Shown here piece by piece: positions 1-5,237 of a stretch of 5,237 nt of DNA. Within the stretch, counting starts at the first letter, position 1. The number at the start of each line of letters is the position of its first letter. The DNA is from Bacteroidota bacterium (GTDB taxonomy: Bacteria; Bacteroidota; Bacteroidia; Chitinophagales; Chitinophagaceae). Under the pieces are notes generated by a model. That model did no database searches and was not told the origin of the DNA. It saw nothing but the letters and a program-made list of their open reading frames with translations. The position numbers and the translations under genes were made by a program. The DNA lies in contig JAEWDG010000037.1 of the NCBI GenBank assembly GCA_023390215.1, positions 1 to 5,237 on the forward strand, in the 5' to 3' direction.

Positions 1-159
1 ATCGACAGGATGATGAAAGATGAAAAGCAGGTTGATACAACGTACCGCCGTGTTTCAGCGGAGAAATTGTTCAACTGGCTTGAATCTCAGATCACTTATA
101 CGGAGAAATCAGTTACTCCGGAACAATTGAATGAAATGCAACACCATCATCACCATTAA
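1..159 (+). CDS. tig: Probable trigger factor, C-terminal end (partial, 5' end outside window)
   Basis: Frame 1 is open from the left edge to a TAA at 157-159 and encodes 52 residues. Trigger factor is a ribosome-bound chaperone and peptidyl-prolyl isomerase that shields nascent chains in the cytoplasm; this piece would belong to its helical C-terminal chaperone domain. The identification rests on the layout of the end: a basic/acidic helix (MMKDEKQVDTTYRRVS), then a helix with EKLFNWLESQ, then YTEKSVTPEQLNEMQ. The last part lines up with the end of E. coli trigger factor as I recall it (VTEKETTFNELMNQQ). This is similarity from memory, not an alignment. The last five codons before the stop (142-156) are all histidine, a natural His tail. 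The gene is convergent with the M16 peptidase gene and is followed by a strong terminator. No clpP gene, a common tig neighbour, lies downstream here. A different helical protein remains possible because only the tail is visible. Confidence 0.62.
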   Translation: MDRMMKDEKQVDTTYRRVSAEKLFNWLESQITYTEKSVTPEQLNEMQHHHHH

Positions 160-175
160 GATTTGTGTTGATGCA

Positions 176-216
176 ATAAATAATAAAGGGAGCCAGTGGC
201 TCCCTTTATTATTTAT
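176..216. terminator. Bidirectional intrinsic terminator between convergent genes
   Basis: This is a perfect inverted repeat with 19-nt arms (176-194 and 198-216) around a three-base loop (AGT, 195-197). The GC-rich core of seven pairs, GGGAGCC with GGCTCCC, sits next to the loop and is flanked by A/T-only pairs. On the plus strand the lower stem and the following bases are T-rich; on the minus strand the mirror image is true, so both strands give a hairpin followed by a U-rich run. It lies 16 bases after the tig-like stop and 8 bases after the stop of the M16 peptidase gene read leftward, as expected for a shared terminator of two converging transcripts. Confidence 0.9.
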
Positions 217-224
217 AATTTGTC

Positions 225-3059
225 TTATTTTTTATTCCCTTCTACATCCAGTTCAATAATCTCATACCCCAGTTTTTGAAGTGTGGGAAGTATGCTGGCC
301 TTATCGCCAACCAATACTATATAGAATTTATCGTAGGTAAGCCATTTTTTCGCGAGCTGGCTGATCTCCTGTTTGGTCAGGCTTTTCAATATCCGGTTTT
401 GCTGACTCACATAGTCTGAAGGAAGATTGTAATCCAGCAGGCGTTTAATAAAGCTGGCTTTCTGGGCGCCCGTTTCATAAGCCAGGGCATCGCGTTGACC
501 GATAGCATTTTTAGTAAAAACAAGTTGGTCGTCTGTGATACCCTGGTCGGCATAACCTTTTATATCTTTCATAATATCGATCAGCGCACTATCGGTTGCG
601 TTAGAACGAATTCCGGAAGAGAATACATAGGATCCATCATATTCATTTCCATTGAAAGAAGAGCGGGCCCCATAGGTCCAGCCTCTTTCTTCACGCAGGT
701 TCATGTTCAGAATACTGTTGAAACCTCCGCCCAAAGCGTAATTCATTACCCCTGATTTATAAAATTCTCCTGTGGCGTCGTATTTAAGATGCGTAAGATA
801 ACCTACACGGAATTCTGTTTGTGCAGCGTTTGGCACATCCACGAGATAGATTTTTGTTGCTGTAACAGCAGGAGTATTTCCCGGATCTGAATTCAATTCC
901 ACTTTTTTATCGGGAAGATTGTGCAGGAATTTTAATTTGGGATAGATCTCATTCTCCGTAACATCACCCACCACAACTACCTTGGCACCGCGGCTGGTCA
1001 TATAATTATTGTAATAATTCTCTACATCACTTAATATAAGGCTGTTCACAGAGGCTTCTGTGCCTTCTTCACGCATGCCCCAGATCCCGGGGCCATAATT
1101 TATTTTATCATAAACGGCAGAGGCGATCAAACGAGGCGTTGCCCGGTATTGCTTAAAATTTTCCATCGCCTGTTTTTTATTCCGGTCAAACGCATCCTCC
1201 GTGAATTTTGGTCTCAATATTCTTTCTTCAAGTAATGCCAGAGATTTATCCAGGTTCTTTTTGAGGCATTGCAACGAGAAACTGATATTATCAAGATCGC
1301 TGCCAACACTTATCCTGCTTCCGAGTTTTTCCAGTTCATATGCAAACTGTTCTGCGGAATAGTTCTTTGTGTCCTCCGACAGCATATCTGCAACCATTGG
1401 CGCAAGCCCTGTCTTTGAGATATCTAAGCCTTTTGTAAGATGTCCGCCCGGAATGGTTATCAATACATTTACGACAGGGATCTCCGTATTCTGTGTTCCG
1501 ATATATTTTATGCCGTTCGATTCTTCTTTTTTCCAGAAAGGAGGAACTTTTACCACCGGGTTAGCACCATTGCCCGGGATTTTACTGCGGTCGAAACTGC
1601 CTTTTACTTTATTGTATTTCAATCCTGCATATCCATAATCCGGATGCGTATAGTGAGTAGTGTCAACGCTGTAATTGTCGGGCCGGGCAGGAATATTATC
1701 TTTTTTTGTCAGAACCGATAAGATCACAGCGTGTTTGTTCTTAATATATTTATTGTAAACCCTCATCACATCCGCTTTGGTCACTGCCTGATACCTGTTC
1801 AGCAGTTTTCCGATCATGTTCGGATTGCCGGTAAAAGTTTGAAAGGCCGCAAGCTGCGAAACCTTTCCTGAAACACTCTGTAGTCCATTTATATATTGGG
1901 CTTCGATCCCGCCTTTGAATTTCGCGATATCGTCATCTGTAACGCCTCTTTTTTCAAAAGCAGCCAAAACATCTGTAAACATTGAATCTGCGGCTGCCAG
2001 TGAAGTTCCCGGATATGGCCTGATGGTAAAATCAAACTCGCCGGCGAGTTCGGTGAGGCTGCTGTATGCGTTCGCCGCCAGCGCTTTTTTTGTTTTCACC
2101 AGTTCCTGGTACATAACAGAATTCTTTCCCTGGCCGAGCACCTGAGCCAGACATGCAAGTGGTGCCATATCAGCATCGTAATTTGGAACTGTTGGAAATG
2201 TTATTTCCAGTTGCGGAAGTTTAGCGTAATTATCAATATATGAAACATATCTGTCGCTGCTGATAGCAACCGGCGCCAGCACCGTTTTTTCAACTTTCGG
2301 CCCTGAAGGAATGTCACCGAAATATTTTTCTGCATACCTGATCACATCTGCTGTTTTTACATCACCGCCAACGGTTAGCGTAGCGTTGTTTGGACCATAC
2401 CAGCGGAGGAAGAAATTCTTAAGATCGTTCAAAGTAACGCGGTTCAGATCTTCCACATATCCTATAGTGAGCCAGCTATATGGATGTCCGTAAGGGTAAA
2501 GATTCTTTGCACTTGTTTCACCTGCAAGCCCGTAAGGACGGTTATCGTAGTTCTGACCTCTTTCATTTTTAACCGTGCTTCGCTGATTTTCGAATTTTTC
2601 CTGCGTAACCGCATCAAGCAAATAGCCCATGCGATCCGCTTCAAGCCAAATCATTTTTTCGAGTTGGTTGCTGGGAACCGTTTCGAAATAATTCGTACGG
2701 TCACGGTTAGTTGATCCATTTAGTGAACCTCCTGCATCAGTGATGATCTTGAAATGCTCTCCTTTAGCAACGTGGTCGCTGCCTTCAAACATCATATGTT
2801 CAAAAAAATGAGCAAAGCCACTTTTTCCGATTTCCTCTCTTGCACTTCCCACGTGATAAGTAACATCCACATGCACGATGGGATCGCTGTGATCCTCATG
2901 AACAATAACGGTGAGTCCGTTGGGTAGCTGATATTTCTCGTAAGGAATCACAATCTCATTTCCTTTTTTAGAAACTTTTTCAATGAACTTTGCCTGTGCA
3001 TTTGCGAAGCCTGCAACAAGCAGAAAAATGCTGAAAATACTAAGGTGCTTATTTCTCAT
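225..3059 (-). CDS. Exported M16 family zinc metallopeptidase (pitrilysin/insulinase type), two-domain fusion
   Basis: A complete 944-residue protein, ATG at 3057-3059 and TAA at 225-227. The N-terminus is a signal peptide: basic MRNKH, a hydrophobic core around residues 6-18, and an Ala-x-Ala type cleavage region (ANAQA, 19-23). There is no lipobox cysteine, so it is probably a soluble periplasmic or secreted enzyme. The N-terminal M16 domain (about 40-200) carries the inverted zinc motif HFFEH at 84-88 (ligands H84 and H88, catalytic E87), and E166 in the VKNERGQ stretch is the likely third ligand. The first M16_C domain follows (about 205-385, with the GPNNATLTVGGDV strand at 222-234). The second half (about 515-940) has the same fold but MVADML at 555-560 where HxxEH would be, so it should be non-catalytic. 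It keeps the LGGG loop (776-779) and LREERGWTYG (788-797), the family's Arg/Tyr substrate-binding motif. Known members close like a clam around short peptides. The exact substrate cannot be told. The gene stands alone, convergent with tig and divergent from the DUF1810 gene. No clear Shine-Dalgarno sequence precedes the start; the signal peptide supports the chosen ATG. Confidence 0.95.
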   Translation of the reverse strand: MRNKHLSIFSIFLLVAGFANAQAKFIEKVSKKGNEIVIPYEKYQLPNGLTVIVHEDHSDPIVHVDVTYHVGSAREEIGKSGFAHFFEHMMFEGSDHVAKGEHFKIITDAGGSLNGSTNRDRTNYFETVPSNQLEKMIWLEADRMGYLLDAVTQEKFENQRSTVKNERGQNYDNRPYGLAGETSAKNLYPYGHPYSWLTIGYVEDLNRVTLNDLKNFFLRWYGPNNATLTVGGDVKTADVIRYAEKYFGDIPSGPKVEKTVLAPVAISSDRYVSYIDNYAKLPQLEITFPTVPNYDADMAPLACLAQVLGQGKNSVMYQELVKTKKALAANAYSSLTELAGEFDFTIRPYPGTSLAAADSMFTDVLAAFEKRGVTDDDIAKFKGGIEAQYINGLQSVSGKVSQLAAFQTFTGNPNMIGKLLNRYQAVTKADVMRVYNKYIKNKHAVILSVLTKKDNIPARPDNYSVDTTHYTHPDYGYAGLKYNKVKGSFDRSKIPGNGANPVVKVPPFWKKEESNGIKYIGTQNTEIPVVNVLITIPGGHLTKGLDISKTGLAPMVADMLSEDTKNYSAEQFAYELEKLGSRISVGSDLDNISFSLQCLKKNLDKSLALLEERILRPKFTEDAFDRNKKQAMENFKQYRATPRLIASAVYDKINYGPGIWGMREEGTEASVNSLILSDVENYYNNYMTSRGAKVVVVGDVTENEIYPKLKFLHNLPDKKVELNSDPGNTPAVTATKIYLVDVPNAAQTEFRVGYLTHLKYDATGEFYKSGVMNYALGGGFNSILNMNLREERGWTYGARSSFNGNEYDGSYVFSSGIRSNATDSALIDIMKDIKGYADQGITDDQLVFTKNAIGQRDALAYETGAQKASFIKRLLDYNLPSDYVSQQNRILKSLTKQEISQLAKKWLTYDKFYIVLVGDKASILPTLQKLGYEIIELDVEGNKK

Positions 3060-3143
3060 TTATTCTGATTTGTAGTCTTTAAAGATAAGACAGCAGATCA
3101 AAAAATCGTCGATGAATTACATGAACGCGGTCAAACAATTCAA
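3060..3143. promoter_or_regulatory. Divergent intergenic region, presumed promoters for the M16 peptidase and DUF1810 genes
   Basis: These 84 bases separate two divergently transcribed genes, so start signals for both should lie here by position. On the minus strand TATCTTTA (3087-3080), 20 bases before the M16 start, resembles the Bacteroidota -7 element TAnnTTTG with one mismatch. No TTTG-like -33 element sits at the usual 19-21 base spacing; the nearest TTG is only about 11 bases upstream. I found no convincing promoter element for the plus-strand gene. Neither start codon has a recognisable Shine-Dalgarno sequence, which is common in this phylum. The regulatory call rests mainly on the divergent layout. 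Confidence 0.4.
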
Positions 3144-3572
3144 ATGAATAATGATATTTCCATTGAAAGATTCCGGCAACCCTTCCGCCTCAATTTTGAT
3201 AATGCACTTTCTGAAATCCGCAATGGAAGAAAAACATCACACTGGATGTGGTTTATTTTCCCTCAGTTGCGTGGATTGGGTAAAAGCACCATGGCGAATG
3301 AATATGGTTTGGTGAACCTGGATGAGGCCCGGCTATTTCTTAATGATGAGGAACTGGGCGGAGGTTTAACGACAATCACAACTGCCCTACTGCACCTGCA
3401 TACCGATAACGCATATACGATTTTTGGGTCTCCTGATGAAATGAAACTGCGCTCCTGCATGACCCTGTTTTCGCAGGTAGCCGGTGAAGACAATATTTTC
3501 AAAAAAGCTTTGCAGAAGTTCTTTAATGGTGAAGCTGACACACGAACCCTAAGTCTTCTTGAGACACGTTAA
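3144..3572 (+). CDS. DUF1810 family protein
   Basis: A complete protein of 142 residues, close to the family's usual length of roughly 140-150. It is recognised by the family's signature blocks: IERF near the N-terminus (7-10), the invariant-looking SHWMWFIFPQLRGLG at 32-46, an Ala/Tyr-containing helix (about 50-66), and IFGSPDEMKLRSCMTLF at 93-109, ending with a helix around FFNGEADTRTL (126-136). The many Trp, His, Arg and Phe residues in the central block suggest a ligand or catalytic pocket, but that is inference: the family's biochemical role is not known to me, and the occasional label 'calpastatin' for bacterial members is not informative. No signal peptide or membrane segment is seen, so it is probably cytoplasmic. 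It is divergent from the M16 peptidase gene and has no co-directional partner within 280 bases, so it is likely a single-gene unit. The start is ATG 3144; the upstream ATGs at 3112 and 3121 are out of frame. Its base use does not look different from its neighbours. Confidence 0.92.
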   Translation: MNNDISIERFRQPFRLNFDNALSEIRNGRKTSHWMWFIFPQLRGLGKSTMANEYGLVNLDEARLFLNDEELGGGLTTITTALLHLHTDNAYTIFGSPDEMKLRSCMTLFSQVAGEDNIFKKALQKFFNGEADTRTLSLLETR

Positions 3573-4035
3573 GAAAAACTTAGATAGTTCCTACGGTGAT
3601 TTTCGTTTAACAGGTTGTTGTGACTGCGAAAAGGTACAATCGATAATTTAATGTTCTAAACCGATTCGTAACCTAAAACCCTAAATATGCGAACCTGCAT
3701 TCAGGTATTTCTTATGTTAAACTGCCTTCCTGCTATCCTGTAATCACAAAACATCAAAGTAAATCAGGTTGTGAAATAGCCATGCGATCAGATGATTGGT
3801 AGTACCTGCAACCGGAAGTTTGCGGATCGAATGTTTTCGGTATTCATATACAAATAGAATGACGTTTGAAACAGGCAAATACAGTTTGAAGTCACTTTCT
3901 TTTGAACCGGTGTCAGGGGATGAACTACAAAAGACTTTTGGTAAGTATGTTTCATTTCAAACTAACCCCTGGGGACGGCAATGGATTCTTCCCTGTGAAG
4001 ACGGGGGTGGTTGTCCTGGAGGAGGCGCCACCCTC
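3573..4035. other. 463-bp stretch without a firm gene between convergent DUF1810 and rng genes
   Basis: Bases 3573-3740 contain frequent stops in all frames I read, and I see no RNA gene. Small inverted repeats are present but weak: ACCTG/CAGGT at 3693-3706 (5 bp) and TCACAA/TTGTGA at 3744-3774 (6 bp, 19-base loop). From about 3744 onward the DNA looks more protein-like on both strands. On the plus strand a frame opens at TTG 3796 (first ATG 3859) and runs to 4041. On the minus strand a frame is open from 3956 down to a TGA at 3744-3746, 70 residues with no ATG. A second minus frame, with an ATG near 3950, gives about 55 residues with no recognisable features. These frames exclude one another at least in part, so at most one is likely to be coding. 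The right end holds the hairpin at 4003-4035. The stretch may be a decayed gene, a small-peptide locus or plain spacer. Confidence 0.6.
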
Positions 4036-4041
4036 TTATAA
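3859..4041 (+). CDS. Possible small protein with Gly/Cys-rich tail (uncertain)
   Basis: An open frame of 60 residues from ATG 3859 to TAA 4039-4041; the frame extends upstream to a TTG at 3796 (81 residues). I do not recognise it. The N-terminal half has a pattern loosely like leader segments of Bacteroidota modified-peptide precursors: a hydrophobic LKSLSF motif, then GDELQKTFG. The C-terminal half has two tryptophans (NPWGRQW) and ends in PCEDGGGCPGGGATLL, with two cysteines among glycines. Against it: no ribosome binding site, no good promoter, no modifying enzyme or transporter gene in view, and the Gly-rich end is simply the translation of a G-rich hairpin (4003-4035). Its last six bases overlap the end of the opposing rng gene. 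A chance open frame is at least as likely as a gene. Confidence 0.25.
   Translation: MTFETGKYSLKSLSFEPVSGDELQKTFGKYVSFQTNPWGRQWILPCEDGGGCPGGGATLL
4003..4040 (+). terminator. Hairpin followed by T-rich stretch, possible plus-strand terminator
   Basis: Bases 4003-4010 (GGGGGTGG) can pair with 4028-4035 (CCACCCTC), giving eight pairs including one G-T wobble, around a 17-base loop that can itself fold through TCCT/AGGA. On the plus strand it is followed by a T/A-rich stretch beginning at 4036 (TTATAATTTTATTT). On the minus strand no T-run follows, so it does not look like the terminator of rng. It may end a plus-strand transcript from the DUF1810 gene or from the small open frame that it overlaps. 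The long loop lowers confidence. Confidence 0.4.
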
Positions 4042-5237
4042 TTTTATTTCTTCGTCTGAATCATCGAAGAAACGAAATTCTGTAAGGTGATAGGCAGAGT
4101 TAGCCTTGATCTTGATTTTCTGTTTGTATTTCCAGCTCCACTTAAGCCTTTTTGAAATAAGCCCGCAGGTCAGGTGAGAATATAAAATAGGATGCACCTC
4201 GATGGTAAGACCTTTGTGTTTTTGCATAATAAGATAAGCCAGGTTTTTCTGGATCTCATCTTCAAGAATTAGCGTAGACGAAATTTTTCCGCTGCCGTTA
4301 CAACTAGGACAAACTTCGCTGGTATTAATGTTCGTCTCCGGTTTCATGCGCTGACGCGTGATCTGCATCAAACCGAATTTGGTAATCGGTAAAACCGCGT
4401 GCTTAGCTCTATCAGCGCGCATAAACTCATCCATCGCATCGGCCAGCTTCTTTTTATTTTCAGCCAGCTTCATATCTATAAAATCTACTACGATGATTCC
4501 GCCAAGATCGCGTAACCTGAGCTGCCGCGCAATCTCTTCAGCAGCTTCCAGGTTGGTTTCCAGCGCGTTCTGTTCCTGGTTGTTGCTGACGCTTTTATAT
4601 CCGCTGTTTACATCGATTACATGCAGCGCTTCCGTATGTTCAATAATTACATACGCTCCGCTGGGTAGATTTACGGTTTTACCGAATGAAGCTTTAACCT
4701 GTTTGGTTACACCAAAATTGTCGAATATGGGCTGGCCATTGTTATAATAAGATACGATCTCAGCTTTCTCGGGAGCAATGCGCTGAATATAGGTTTTGGT
4801 ATCAGCGAAAATGCTCTTATCATTAACTACGATGCGGTTAAAATCCGCATTGAGCAGGTCGCGAAGCATGCTGGTGGTTTTGCCCTGCTCGCTTAATATT
4901 CTTGTAGGGGGAACGGCGTTCTTCAGATTTTTCTGAATGGTGGTCCAGGTACTGATGAGGTTGTTCAGGTCTTCATGAAGCTCGGCCGTGTGTTTGCCTT
5001 CCGCGGCTGTTCTAACGATCACCCCAAGATTTTTCGGTTTGATGGCTTCGATGATCTTGTGCAAACGTTTTCTTTCATCAGAAGAATGGATCTTTCTGGA
5101 AACAGCGATGATATCGTTGAACGGCGTCACAACCACAAATCTGCCGGGTAAAGAAAGCTCACAGCTCAAACGCGGACCTTTTGCCGCGATCGGTTCTTTG
5201 AGTATCTGCACCAGTATATTGGGTTTTCCGTTCAGTA
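4036..5237 (-). CDS. rng: Ribonuclease G/E family endoribonuclease (partial, 5' end outside window)
   Basis: The frame is open from the right edge to a TAA at 4036-4038, about 399 residues. RNase G cleaves single-stranded A/U-rich RNA in the cytoplasm and takes part in rRNA 5' maturation and mRNA turnover. The reading starts LNGKPNILVQILKEP, so the GTG at 5211-5209 is an internal valine and not the start. Counting from that valine as residue 1: VQILKEPIAAKGPRLS closes the S1 region; GRFVVVTP (23-30) and VSRKI (37-41) follow; then VIVRTAAEGK (64-73). The catalytic aspartates are D200 in HVIDVNSG and D243 in VVDFIDM, equivalent to D303 and D346 of E. coli RNase E, joined by the conserved NLEAAEEIARQLRLRDLGG. 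The zinc-link motif CPSCNGSG is at 301-308. The protein ends soon after, in an acidic FFDDSDEEIKL, with no long degradosome scaffold. This makes it RNase G-like and not full RNase E. Roughly 110 N-terminal residues, including most of the S1 domain, should lie beyond the edge. It converges on the DUF1810 gene. Confidence 0.95.
   Translation of the reverse strand, partial: LNGKPNILVQILKEPIAAKGPRLSCELSLPGRFVVVTPFNDIIAVSRKIHSSDERKRLHKIIEAIKPKNLGVIVRTAAEGKHTAELHEDLNNLISTWTTIQKNLKNAVPPTRILSEQGKTTSMLRDLLNADFNRIVVNDKSIFADTKTYIQRIAPEKAEIVSYYNNGQPIFDNFGVTKQVKASFGKTVNLPSGAYVIIEHTEALHVIDVNSGYKSVSNNQEQNALETNLEAAEEIARQLRLRDLGGIIVVDFIDMKLAENKKKLADAMDEFMRADRAKHAVLPITKFGLMQITRQRMKPETNINTSEVCPSCNGSGKISSTLILEDEIQKNLAYLIMQKHKGLTIEVHPILYSHLTCGLISKRLKWSWKYKQKIKIKANSAYHLTEFRFFDDSDEEIKL

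Noticed and set aside
495..2714. Plus-strand open frames of about 60-93 residues, and one short frame in the third minus phase, inside the M16 peptidase gene
   Set aside because: They lie wholly within a strongly supported 944-residue gene, show no domain or motif, and are explained as shadows of its reading frame.
3263..3541. 92-residue minus-strand open frame inside the DUF1810 gene
   Set aside because: The plus-strand frame carries clear family motifs; the antisense frame has none.
3599..3637. TTTTCG/CGAAAA inverted repeat as a terminator for the DUF1810 gene
   Set aside because: The stem is short and mostly A-T, the loop is about 21 bases, and no T-run follows.
3671..3686. Two CCTAAA copies resembling a telomere-type repeat
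   Set aside because: Only two imperfect copies; too short to be a repeat array.
3744..3774. Inverted repeat TCACAA-N19-TTGTGA as a possible operator
   Set aside because: Only six bases per arm, with no gene start next to it and no known matching regulator; expected by chance in AT-rich DNA.
3902..4090. 62-residue plus-strand frame overlapping the end of rng
   Set aside because: Its last 50 or so bases are antisense to the RNase G C-terminus, and the rest is in another phase of the small uncertain frame; composition is unremarkable.
4358..4747. 129-residue plus-strand open frame inside rng
   Set aside because: It is antisense to the most conserved part of RNase G, is Ser/Ala/Leu-rich as expected for the complement of that sequence, and has no recognisable features.
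5209..5211. GTG that could be taken as the start of the RNase G gene
   Set aside because: The frame stays open to the window edge, and the upstream residues LNGKPNIL continue the conserved RNase G/E sequence into VQILKEP, so this valine is internal and the gene is cut by the window.

Overview
The window looks like chromosomal DNA from a member of the Bacteroidota, most likely near the Chitinophagaceae. The signs are protein sequences typical of that phylum (a secreted two-domain M16 peptidase, an RNase G without a degradosome tail), moderate to low GC, and starts without clear Shine-Dalgarno sequences. The genus-level placement is inference only; no rRNA or other phylogenetic marker is present.

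Layout: (1) bases 1-159 (+) hold the last 52 codons of a protein that fits the C-terminus of trigger factor (tig) and ends in a natural run of five histidines. (2) A perfect 19-bp inverted repeat at 176-216 separates it from the convergent gene and should stop transcription from both sides. (3) Bases 225-3059 (-) encode a complete 944-residue exported M16 (pitrilysin/insulinase-type) zinc peptidase: an active N-terminal half joined to a C-terminal half without zinc ligands. (4) An 84-bp divergent spacer leads to a complete DUF1810 gene at 3144-3572 (+), a conserved family of unknown function. (5) Bases 3573-4035 have no firm gene. They hold two weak, mutually overlapping open frames on opposite strands and, at the right end, a hairpin followed by a T-rich stretch. 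The plus-strand frame (3859-4041) could encode a 60-residue peptide with a Gly/Cys-rich tail. (6) From 4036 to the right edge (-) lies the 3' part of a ribonuclease G/E gene (rng), whose 5' end is outside the window.

The genes do not form a single operon: neighbours alternate in strand (convergent, divergent, convergent). Trigger factor, the M16 peptidase and RNase G are housekeeping-type proteins for protein folding, extracytoplasmic peptide breakdown and RNA processing, with no obvious shared pathway. I see no mobile element, CRISPR array, tRNA, rRNA or defence system. The least explained part is the 463-bp stretch between the DUF1810 gene and rng; the evidence for something new there is weak and is described as such.
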